Below are positions 27,759 through 34,538 of a stretch of 40,828 nt of DNA, one piece after another. Location of the stretch: the NCBI GenBank assembly GCA_026994745.1, contig JALWPZ010000237.1, positions 1 to 40,828 of the forward strand. Direction: 5' to 3'. Made by a program: the position numbers and the translations under genes. This DNA comes from Campylobacteraceae bacterium. Lineage in GTDB: Bacteria; Campylobacterota; Campylobacteria; Campylobacterales; Sulfurovaceae. Numbering within the stretch: position 1 is the first letter of the stretch; every line of letters begins with the position of its first letter. The notes under the pieces were generated by a model that saw nothing but the letters and a program-made list of their open reading frames with translations, did not search any database and was not told where the DNA came from.

Positions 27759-28277
27759 TTAGCTCTCGCCATCTCCGGCGCCAGCGGCGTGCAACTGGGC
27801 GAAGCCTTTCTCCGCCATCTCCCTGAAGAGGTCCAGGTCCACCTAGTCGTGTCGGATAACGCACGTGTCGTAGAGAGCCTGGAGGGAGCGTCGATCACCC
27901 TGCACAGCGATCAGGACATCGCCGCCTCTATCGCCAGCGGTTCCTTCGGGGTCGACGCCACCGCCATCATCCCCTGCTCCATGAACACCCTGGCCAAGAT
28001 CGCCTGTGGAATCTCCGACACCCTGACGACCCGGGTCGCCGCCGTGGCCCTCAAAGAGCGCAAACCTTTGCTTCTGGCCCCCAGGGAGATGCCCCTCTCC
28101 CCCATCGCACTGGAGAATATGCTCAAACTCTCCCGCCTGGGGGTCCACATCGCCCCGCCGATCCCGGGATACTATAGCGACCACGAAACCCTAGAAGAGA
28201 TGGAGCGTTTCCTGGTGGGAAAATGGTACGATCTCCTGGGGATCGAGAACGATCTCTACCGCCGCTGGGGAAGCTAA
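27753..28277 (+). CDS. ubiX: UbiX-family flavin prenyltransferase
   Basis: Joins a dimethylallyl group to FMN to make the prenylated flavin cofactor of UbiD-type decarboxylases. 174 residues. LAISGASGVQLGEAFL is the flavin-binding N-terminus. PCSMNTLAKIACGISD and ERKPLLLAPREMPLSPIALENML are typical of UbiX. ATG 27753 is fixed by GGAG at 8 nt; the longer frame from 27570 translates repeat DNA. In Campylobacter, ubiX, coaD, tmk and hisS are neighbours, as here, though here two repeat regions separate ubiX from its neighbours. Confidence 0.92.
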   Translation: MKLALAISGASGVQLGEAFLRHLPEEVQVHLVVSDNARVVESLEGASITLHSDQDIAASIASGSFGVDATAIIPCSMNTLAKIACGISDTLTTRVAAVALKERKPLLLAPREMPLSPIALENMLKLSRLGVHIAPPIPGYYSDHETLEEMERFLVGKWYDLLGIENDLYRRWGS

Positions 28278-28431
28278 GTGGGATACAGTACAATAGGCAC
28301 TATGAAAAGCAGTTGCAGTTCACAAGACGCAAGTCACAGGAAAACAGTTGGAGTGAAAGGTGAGAAAATCGAAATTTCTCATTTCTCATTTCTAATTTCT
28401 AATTTTTCATCTCAAAAGCGGAGCGTTTGAG
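28278..28431. repeat. 7-mer mosaic D (between ubiX and coaD)
   Basis: Contains about three degenerate units of the GTCGCAA word (near 28319-28339) and an array of five 7-nt units at 28375-28409 (TTTCTCA twice, TTTCTAA twice, TTTTTCA). The last unit merges into the left arm of the coaD start-codon hairpin. Unlike mosaics A-C it lacks the GCGTTGC palindrome. Confidence 0.75.
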
Positions 28432-28437
28432 ATGAAA
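28405..28437 (+). promoter_or_regulatory. start-codon hairpin of coaD
   Basis: TTTCATCTCAAA (28405-28416) and TTTGAGATGAAA (28426-28437) are perfect 12-bp arms around the 9-nt loop AGCGGAGCG. The ATG (28432-28434) lies in the right arm and the Shine-Dalgarno GGAG (28420-28423) lies in the loop. Confidence 0.72.
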
Positions 28438-28905
28438 CGAGCGATCTATCCCGGCACCTTCGACCCCATTACCGTGGGCCACATGGATATCGTGCGGCGC
28501 GCCTGCAAGATCTTCGACGAGATCATTGTCGCCGTGGCCGAATCCAAGAACAAGAACCCCATGTTCTCTCACGAAGAGCGCATCGCTTTCGCCGAAGCGG
28601 CGACGAAGGATTTCCCAAAGGTCCGGGTCATCGGTTTCGAGAATCTCCTAGTCAACCTATCCGACGAGCTGGATGCCGATATCGTCATCCGGGGACTGCG
28701 GGCCGTCAGCGACTTCGAATACGAGCTGCAGATGGGCTACGCCAACGCTTCCTTAAAAAAAGAGCTGGAAACCGTCTATCTGATGCCCAGCCTGGAGTAT
28801 GCCTTCGTCAGCTCCTCGGTGGTACGAACCATCCTGCACTTCGACGACCGGGTCGAGCACCTGCTCCCACCGGCGGTCTACGAAATGATCAAAGCGAGAC
28901 AGTAA
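28432..28905 (+). CDS. coaD: phosphopantetheine adenylyltransferase
   Basis: Converts 4'-phosphopantetheine and ATP to dephospho-CoA, the penultimate step of CoA synthesis. 157 residues. The nucleotidyltransferase motif is YPGTFDPITVGHMDIVRRA (TxGHxxI); RGLRAVSDFEYELQM and AFVSSSVVR are family hallmarks. tmk starts 1 nt after its stop. coaBC, which acts just before it in the pathway, is at 35994. Confidence 0.96.
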   Translation: MKRAIYPGTFDPITVGHMDIVRRACKIFDEIIVAVAESKNKNPMFSHEERIAFAEAATKDFPKVRVIGFENLLVNLSDELDADIVIRGLRAVSDFEYELQMGYANASLKKELETVYLMPSLEYAFVSSSVVRTILHFDDRVEHLLPPAVYEMIKARQ

Positions 28906-28906
28906 C

Positions 28907-29482
28907 GTGTATGTCCTGTTCGAGGGGATCGACACCTGTGGGAAAAGTACCCAGATCGAACTCATCGCCCAGCAACATCCCGAAGCGGTGATTACCCGGG
29001 AACCCGGAGGAACGGAATTTGGGCAAAAAGCCCGAAAGATCCTTTTGGAGGCGCAACTACGCTCCCGTAGAGCCGAACTCCTGCTCTTCCTGGCCGATCG
29101 AGCCGAACACTACGAAGAGGTGGTTCGCCCCAACCGCTCCGGCCTGGTGATCTCCGACCGGGGCTTTCTCTCCGGGATCGGTTACGCCCTAGCCAACGGC
29201 GGAGTGGAACTCGAAGAGCTCATCGCTCTGAACCGCTTTGCCCTGCAGGGGGATTGGCCCGATCATATCATTCTCTTTCTCACCGATAAAGAGACGCTCC
29301 TACAGCGCTTGAGCGAAAAGGACCCCGACGGGATCGAGGATCGGGGAATCGATTATCTTCTGCAGGTGCAAGAAGAGATGAAAACGGCGCTCACCCGTAT
29401 GCGGATCCCCCATCTCCTCGTCGTCGCCAGGGAGGAGATCGAAACGATCCATCAAAAGATCGTAACCTACCTCGGGATATAA
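28907..29482 (+). CDS. tmk: thymidylate kinase
   Basis: Phosphorylates dTMP to dTDP. 191 residues. The P-loop is FEGIDTCGKST (residues 5-15). The substrate-binding region has VISDRGFLSGIGYA, with DRG where many enzymes have DRY or DRS, and a short lid follows at about 135-150. GTG 28907 starts one base after the coaD stop, with no room for a separate ribosome site outside coaD. The stop overlaps the hisS -10 box. Confidence 0.94.
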   Translation: MYVLFEGIDTCGKSTQIELIAQQHPEAVITREPGGTEFGQKARKILLEAQLRSRRAELLLFLADRAEHYEEVVRPNRSGLVISDRGFLSGIGYALANGGVELEELIALNRFALQGDWPDHIILFLTDKETLLQRLSEKDPDGIEDRGIDYLLQVQEEMKTALTRMRIPHLLVVAREEIETIHQKIVTYLGI

Positions 29483-29487
29483 TCCCG
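29473..29487 (+). promoter_or_regulatory. palindromic -10 region of the hisS promoter
   Basis: CGGGAT-ATA-ATCCCG is a 6-bp inverted repeat that contains a perfect TATAAT (29478-29483) and the tmk stop codon. A GC hairpin (GGCGC/GCGCC, 29496-29508) follows in the predicted leader, before AGGAAGG and ATG 29534. Confidence 0.45.
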
Positions 29488-29533
29488 ACCACTGTTGGCG
29501 CCGAGCGCCCAGACCATTTAGGAAGGCAAAAGC

Positions 29534-30751
29534 ATGATCAACGCACTGCGCGGGATGAAAGACCTGATTTTCGAGGACGCCGAACGCTACCGCTACGTCA
29601 CCGAGACGGCGGCGAAGATCGCCTCCAATTACGGATTCGAATATATCGAAACCCCGATCCTGGAAGAGACCCGCCTCTTCCGGCGCTCCGTGGGCGAAAG
29701 CTCCGACATCGTCGGCAAAGAGATGTACCGCTTCACCGACAAGGGGGGCAACGACGTCTGCCTCCGCCCCGAGGGGACCGCCGGCGTGGTTCGCGCCTTC
29801 ATCCAGGCCAAACTGGACCGACAGCAGGGACAGAAGTATCGTTTCTTCTATTTCGGCCCCATGTTCCGGTACGAGCGTCCCCAAAAAGGTCGCCTGCGCC
29901 AATTTCATCAGTTCGGTGTCGAAAGCTTCGGGGAAAAGAGCGTGGCGGAGGATTTCACCCTCATCCAGATGCTCTCGGACATCTTCGACGCCCTGGGGAT
30001 CCGCTACAGTGTCCAGATCAACTCCCTGGGATGCGACGCCTGCCGTCCCCCCTATCGGGAGAACCTGGTCTCCCACCTGGAGGGGATCCGCGAAGAGCTC
30101 TGCGAGGATTGCCGACGCAGAATCGAAAGCAATCCCATCCGGGTCCTCGACTGCAAAAACGAACACTGTCAGGAGCTTTTGAGCGAGGCTCCCCGCATCA
30201 CCCACAATCTCTGTGACGACTGCGACCGGGATTTCCAACAGCTGCAGGACCTTCTGAGCAACGCCCGGATCCCCTATCGGGTCGACCCCAACCTGGTCCG
30301 TGGTCTTGATTACTATACCGGTACCGCCTTCGAATTCGTCAGCGACGAGATCGGGGCCCAGAGCGCCATCGCAGGCGGAGGTCGCTACGACCGCCTGGTG
30401 GAGTATCTGGACGGCCGTCCCACCCCGGGCATCGGTTTCGCCATCGGGATCGAGCGGATCATGGAGCTGGTACGGATACCGGAAAAGGAGCGAAGCGGAT
30501 GGTACCTGGGAACGATGATCCCCGAAGGAATCGACTCCATCCTTAAATTGGCCCACAAAAAACGGAAAAACGGTGAAAAGGTCGTCGTGGAATACAGCCC
30601 CAAAGGGCTCAAAGGGCACCTCAAGGGAGCCGACAAGGTCGGGGCGCGCTACTGCGCAGTGATCGGCGAGGATGAGTGGAAGAACGGGTCGATCTGGGTC
30701 AAGGACCTGCTCCGAAAAGAGGAAAAGGTCATCCCCATCCAGGAGGCATAG
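29534..30751 (+). CDS. hisS: histidyl-tRNA synthetase
   Basis: Class II aminoacyl-tRNA synthetase. 405 residues. Motif 1 region INALRGMKDLI..TPILEE, motif 2 FRYERPQKGRLRQFHQFGVE, histidine motif GLDYYTGTAFEF and motif 3 GIGFAIGIERIMEL are all present. The anticodon-binding domain fills the last 95 or so residues. AGGAAGG lies before ATG 29534. It converges on the sirtuin gene with 14 nt between stops. Confidence 0.97.
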   Translation: MINALRGMKDLIFEDAERYRYVTETAAKIASNYGFEYIETPILEETRLFRRSVGESSDIVGKEMYRFTDKGGNDVCLRPEGTAGVVRAFIQAKLDRQQGQKYRFFYFGPMFRYERPQKGRLRQFHQFGVESFGEKSVAEDFTLIQMLSDIFDALGIRYSVQINSLGCDACRPPYRENLVSHLEGIREELCEDCRRRIESNPIRVLDCKNEHCQELLSEAPRITHNLCDDCDRDFQQLQDLLSNARIPYRVDPNLVRGLDYYTGTAFEFVSDEIGAQSAIAGGGRYDRLVEYLDGRPTPGIGFAIGIERIMELVRIPEKERSGWYLGTMIPEGIDSILKLAHKKRKNGEKVVVEYSPKGLKGHLKGADKVGARYCAVIGEDEWKNGSIWVKDLLRKEEKVIPIQEA

Positions 30752-30765
30752 ACTCCAGGAGAGTT

Positions 30766-31584
30766 CTACATCCCAGAAAGGATCGCCTCGATCCCCTCCC
30801 GTCCCCCCATCGCCAGACTCCATCCCAGATCCGGATCCAGTTCCGGCTCCCTGGGGTTGATCCGGATCAATTTCGCTTTGGGAAAGCCAGCGGCGATCGA
30901 CTCCCCCTGCCTACGTACCGTGGGGATCGCGGTGCCGGCACCGATCTCGATGATCACCAGAGCACGCTCTATGTTCCCCTCCAGCCAAGTTTGGAATCGA
31001 AGGGCCTGCGCTTCGCTGCGGGCCGGGTTCCACCCCCAGTCACCGAACATCAGGATATTGGGACGTGCCACGGCGCCGCAACGGGGGCAGCGGGGGATGT
31101 GTAGGGCCCGGAAACGCTCCGGATCCACCGGAACCTCCTCCTCATTGGGCCAAACGGCGTCGCTGCAATTCTCCAGGCACTGCAGATGGTGGATCGATCC
31201 ATGCACCTCGTAGATGCCACGCTCATCGAAACCCGCTTTTTGGAATTGCCCGTCGACGTTGGAGGTGAAGACGAAACCATCGCCCCCTTTTCTGTCGATC
31301 AGCTGACGGAGCAGCGCGAATCCGCGATGGGGAACAGTACTTCGGTAAAGATGGAGCCGGTGTCCGTAAAAGGCCCAAGCGAGCTCGGGATCCTCTTGGA
31401 ACCACCGGGGATCGGCCATCTCCTCGAAACGGATCCCCAGTTTCGCCAACGGGGGGTAGGCCCGCCAAAACCCCTCGGTCCCCCGAAAGTCCGGCAGACC
31501 GCTGTCCACCCCCATCCCCGCTCCCGCCGTCACCAGCACCGCCTCGGCATCCGCTACAAAATCCCGAATCGCATCAATGGACAT
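30766..31584 (-). CDS. SIR2-family NAD-dependent protein deacylase
   Basis: 272 residues. The NAD-binding motif is GAGMGVDSGLPDFRG (canonical GAGxSxxSGIPxFRG, so a variant with Gly and Leu). FTSNVDGQF matches the TQNID-type motif and EVHGSIHHLQC holds the catalytic His. Two Cys pairs (C..C in the LQCLENC region and CPRCG) form the zinc site, and ARPNILMFGDWGWN replaces the usual RPxVVxFGE. It probably removes acyl groups from lysines; the preferred acyl chain is not predictable. ATG 31584 is chosen over ATG 31587 because GGAGG lies 4 nt upstream of it; the longer frame to 31677 runs through repeats. The ribosome site abuts two TCGTTTG repeat units. Confidence 0.85.
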   Translation of the reverse strand: MSIDAIRDFVADAEAVLVTAGAGMGVDSGLPDFRGTEGFWRAYPPLAKLGIRFEEMADPRWFQEDPELAWAFYGHRLHLYRSTVPHRGFALLRQLIDRKGGDGFVFTSNVDGQFQKAGFDERGIYEVHGSIHHLQCLENCSDAVWPNEEEVPVDPERFRALHIPRCPRCGAVARPNILMFGDWGWNPARSEAQALRFQTWLEGNIERALVIIEIGAGTAIPTVRRQGESIAAGFPKAKLIRINPREPELDPDLGWSLAMGGREGIEAILSGM

Positions 31585-31748
31585 CATTCCTCCGTCGTTT
31601 GTCGTTTGAATAACAGGGCTACGCCCCTCTTTGTCATTTGTGCACAAGCGTTGCAAAGCAACACCAACCGAAATCATTCATCATTCACCCTTTCGTGGGA
31701 TAGCAATCCCACGCCACACCACTCTGAACACTCAACTCTCAGCGCACA
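31585..31748. repeat. 7-mer/palindrome mosaic E, inverted relative to its genes
   Basis: Plus-strand order: TCGTTTG twice (31595-31608), a small GGGC-TAC-GCCC palindrome (31616-31626), one TCATTTG word, GCGTTGCAAAGCAAC palindrome (31648-31662), AACCGAAAT, CATTCATCATTCACC, palindrome CGTGGGAT-AGCA-ATCCCACG (31694-31713), then worn ACTCTCA-type 7-mers at 31714-31748 that run into the truD coding end. Polarity follows the plus strand although both flanking genes are on the minus strand. Confidence 0.8.
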
Positions 31749-32862
31749 GCTCTCCCTTAAGCATCGCCACCAGCACCGTCGCGTAACTCCCCTTGGGCAG
31801 CGTGAACCCAAGTTCGTAATGGGCCTTTTCCGGGACATACCTTCGTTGGATCTCCGAAGGAAAGACCCAGGCGTATCTCCGACTCCCCTGCTCTTTGATC
31901 CCCTCGTCGTCATACTCCTCTTCGATGCTACGGGCGGGATCCAGGGACCGTTTCGCCTTTTTCCCGGGCAGCAAGCCGGTGGGGCATCGGTCCTTCGCGG
32001 CGAATTTGGCCGCTTCGGACGTCAGGTTTTCGGCGACGAAGAGCCGTCCGTAGGGATAGTGCATCATCCAATCCCCCGCGATAATCCTGAAGAAGTGCTC
32101 CTGCTTCCTAGTCCCCGTCAGTGTGCCGGCGGGAAGCTTCTCGATGCTTTCCACCTCTTTCTCCGTGAACTCTTCCAACAGACGGCTGATGCCGATGCGG
32201 CGGCTGAGCCAATCGTTGAATAGCTTGCTCTGGTAGGCGCTGATTAGAAACTCCCTCATTTTGCGCTCCCGGATCCTAAGCCTTCCTGCCACCAGCGCCT
32301 CTCCCTCCTGCCAATTGTTCCCCCCGGTACCGAAACGCTGTTCGCCGAAATAGTTGGGCATGCCGTTGGCCTCGATCCAATCCAGGACCCGCTCGATCTT
32401 CTCCTTCTGTACCCCCAGGACCTTCTTGAAGCGCAGCCGGAATCGGTTGCCTTTCAAGTGTCCCACACGCAATTTGTTCTCGTGACGGGTCGTGTGCAGG
32501 ATCTTGACCCGTTCATCCTCGAAACGTTCCAATTGCTTTTCCACGGTTGCGGGCAAGGAGAGGTACTGGGTCGTCAAGGCGTGCTTGTCCTTGAGCCCGG
32601 CGTAGCCGATCTGTCGCTTCGGGATCCCCAGGCGGTTGCTCAACAGATCGGTCAGTTCCCAGGTGCTCAGCCCCTTTTTGCGCACCTGAAGGATCAAATG
32701 CTCTCCGCTGCCGCTGAACTCGTAGAGTGGGTTCTCCTCGACAGTGAAATCCCTGGGGGAAGGATTGAAGACGAATTCGTTCTTGACCGAAAGAGGCAGC
32801 AGCCAGGCGTCGGAAACGTTGCCTCTCGAATCTTTGAGTTCGATTCGCTTATCTTCGTTCAA
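31732..32862 (-). CDS. truD: tRNA pseudouridine synthase D
   Basis: Makes pseudouridine 13 in tRNA(Glu). 376 residues. The catalytic Asp is in AGLKDKHALTTQ, and the TruD-specific insertion domain is visible. GNRFRLRFK, PNYFGEQRFG and SAYQSKLFNDWLSRR are family features. The start is TTG 32862, with GGAG 7 nt upstream, overlapping the last 14 nt of the preceding gene. Its final codons (CAES and stop) are written in the worn 7-mers of mosaic E, so the C-terminus was probably altered by the repeat. Confidence 0.93.
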   Translation of the reverse strand: MNEDKRIELKDSRGNVSDAWLLPLSVKNEFVFNPSPRDFTVEENPLYEFSGSGEHLILQVRKKGLSTWELTDLLSNRLGIPKRQIGYAGLKDKHALTTQYLSLPATVEKQLERFEDERVKILHTTRHENKLRVGHLKGNRFRLRFKKVLGVQKEKIERVLDWIEANGMPNYFGEQRFGTGGNNWQEGEALVAGRLRIRERKMREFLISAYQSKLFNDWLSRRIGISRLLEEFTEKEVESIEKLPAGTLTGTRKQEHFFRIIAGDWMMHYPYGRLFVAENLTSEAAKFAAKDRCPTGLLPGKKAKRSLDPARSIEEEYDDEGIKEQGSRRYAWVFPSEIQRRYVPEKAHYELGFTLPKGSYATVLVAMLKGELCAES

Positions 32863-33199
32863 ATACTCTCTCCTCCTCCACTTTTGCGATTCGGATGCGA
32901 TAGGCAGCGTACCACTTCTCCTTGCCCAGCCTCTGGGCGATCCGATGTTCGGCGTCGGCTTTCCATCGATCGATGGATTCCCGGTCCTTCCAGTACGAGA
33001 CGGTGATGCCGACCCCCTCCCGGGCGCTCTCGACCCCCAGAAATCCCTTCTGCTTTTGGGCCAGCTCCACCATCCGCTCCGCCATCTGGGCGTATCCGTC
33101 GTCCCCTTCGGTGCGTACGCTGGTAAAGATCACCGCATAATAGGGAGGCTTGGGCGTCGGTGCAAAAGGGAACAGCGAATTTTTACTCATTTCTGACAT
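32849..33199 (-). CDS. antibiotic biosynthesis monooxygenase (ABM)-fold protein
   Basis: 116 residues with a dimeric ferredoxin-like ABM fold: YYAVIFTS, a helix MAERMVELAQKQKGFLGVESAR, GITVSYWKDRESIDRWK and a helix DAEHRIAQ before KWYAAYRIRIAKVEE. Relatives include heme- or quinol-handling monooxygenases and many proteins of unknown function, so no substrate is named. ATG 33199 is chosen because AGGAG precedes it and a -10 box at 33237-33242 would start transcription upstream of it; the frame back to 33238 would begin before the mRNA. It overlaps truD by 14 nt, forming a two-gene unit. Confidence 0.78.
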   Translation of the reverse strand: MSEMSKNSLFPFAPTPKPPYYAVIFTSVRTEGDDGYAQMAERMVELAQKQKGFLGVESAREGVGITVSYWKDRESIDRWKADAEHRIAQRLGKEKWYAAYRIRIAKVEEERVFERR

Positions 33200-33236
33200 T
33201 CGGTGATCTCTCCTTTTCACTTCTATATCCATCATC

Positions 33237-33242
33237 ATTTTA
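33237..33242 (-). promoter_or_regulatory. -10 box upstream of the ABM-fold gene and truD
   Basis: TAAAAT in GAGTAAAATGATG on the minus strand, about 38 nt before ATG 33199. Confidence 0.35.
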
Positions 33243-33299
33243 CTCTATTGCAGCATTCGAATGACGGAGACCGTACAACATAGTGACGATGGCACTGGA

Positions 33300-33433
33300 C
33301 ACTGTCTACGCCTACGGCATGACTATTGCAGGCAGGGCTTTAGCTCTACTTTGCGGGACTGAAGTCCCGCCTCCAAAAAAAGCGTTGCAAAGCAACGTCC
33401 CACAACTCCTCACTACTCACACCTAACTCCTCA
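33300..33433. repeat. 7-mer/palindrome mosaic F, overlapping the trmA end
   Basis: Plus-strand order: a broken palindrome GCAGGGCTTTAGCTCTAC (33332-33349, two changes from perfect), GCGGGACTGAAGTCCCGC (33353-33370), an A7 linker, CGTTGCAAAGCAACG (33383-33397), then CTCCTCA-type 7-mers at 33406-33433 (units CTCCTCA, CTACTCA, CACCTAA, CTCCTCA). The two palindromes keep the order and 3-nt spacing seen in mosaic C. About 33243-33331 shows no feature I can name. Confidence 0.82.
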
Positions 33434-34538
33434 TTCGCAGAAAGACTCCGCTCTCCATATGCCCCGTATGGGGGAATTGATCGAAGAGCGCCGCCTTGGC
33501 CACCCCGTGCGTGCGTATCAAGACTTTCAGGTCCCGGGCCAGGGTTTTGGGGTTGCAGGAGATATAGATAATATTATCGAATGTGGAGATCAACTCCCGG
33601 GTCGCCTCATCCAACCCGGCCCTGGGGGGGTCTACCAGTACGCAACGGAAATCATATTCGTCAATATCAATACCGCGCAGACGATGAAAACTCCGCTCTT
33701 TTCGCAGAGCGGAAGTCATCTCCTCGGAGCTGAGGCGGACGAAGGCGATCGTCTCCACGCCGTTGAGATCACAATTCTCCTTGGCCGCTTTGATCGAGTT
33801 TTTACTAATCTCGGTGGCCAGGACCTTGCCGAAGTGTTCGGCAAGTGGGATCGTGAAATTCCCCAACCCGCAATAAGCCTCCAGCAGGTCCCCTTCGTCC
33901 ACCTCCATCGCGCACTCCTTCGCCCAGGCGATCATCTTTTGGTTGACGAAGGGGTTGGGCTGGGTGAATCCCCCCTCATGGTGTCGGTAACAATATTTTT
34001 TACTATTGACCCCCAATTCCTCGGTGACGTAATCCCGGGAGAGGACCAGCCGCTGCTTGCGGGCCCGTCCGATGATGGATGCGTTCAACTGCTCCTCCAA
34101 AGCCCGGGCTTCCCGCTGCCACTCTTCGTCCAACTGCCGGTGGTAGAGCATCGTGATCAAACACTCTCCGGTCGTGGCCGCCAAAAACTCTACGCCGAAA
34201 AGCTTGCGAGCCAGGATCTCGGAACCGTTGATCGCCTCCAAAAGCGGGCCCATACGCTCCTCGATGGGAAGGATCACCTTGGGGCACTCCTGGATGACGA
34301 CGCTTCCATCCTTGCTCAGATTCCCCATGGCGTAGTCGCAGCGATCCCCCTCGTGCCAGATCCGGAACTCCGCCCGGGCCCGGTAATGGGAATCGGGGGA
34401 GGGGTGGGTCTCGATTCCACTTTGATAAAACGGCGCGAGCAGCTCCGAAAGTCTGCGCTCCTTTTGTCGAAGCTGCGTTTCGTAGTCGGTCTCATGGAGC
34501 GTGCAACTGCCGCACGCTCCGAAATGTCGGCATTCCAC
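33423..34538 (-). CDS. trmA: tRNA (uracil-5-)-methyltransferase
   Basis: Forms 5-methyluridine at position 54 of tRNA with S-adenosylmethionine. 371 residues. The N-terminus CRHFGACGSC is typical of this family. SAM motif I is LLEAYCGLGNFTIPLA and the catalytic Cys is in YISCNPKTLARDL. FPHTGHMESGV is at the C-terminus, with Gly where many have His. The start is GTG 34538, with AGGGA upstream. The last two residues and the stop are encoded by the terminal CTCCTCA/CACCTAA units of mosaic F. It is divergent from glmU. Confidence 0.93.
   Translation of the reverse strand: MECRHFGACGSCTLHETDYETQLRQKERRLSELLAPFYQSGIETHPSPDSHYRARAEFRIWHEGDRCDYAMGNLSKDGSVVIQECPKVILPIEERMGPLLEAINGSEILARKLFGVEFLAATTGECLITMLYHRQLDEEWQREARALEEQLNASIIGRARKQRLVLSRDYVTEELGVNSKKYCYRHHEGGFTQPNPFVNQKMIAWAKECAMEVDEGDLLEAYCGLGNFTIPLAEHFGKVLATEISKNSIKAAKENCDLNGVETIAFVRLSSEEMTSALRKERSFHRLRGIDIDEYDFRCVLVDPPRAGLDEATRELISTFDNIIYISCNPKTLARDLKVLIRTHGVAKAALFDQFPHTGHMESGVFLRMRS

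Noticed and set aside
33260-33361. 33-codon open frame upstream of mosaic F
   Set aside because: No ribosome site, no similarity I recognise, and it ends inside a palindrome.
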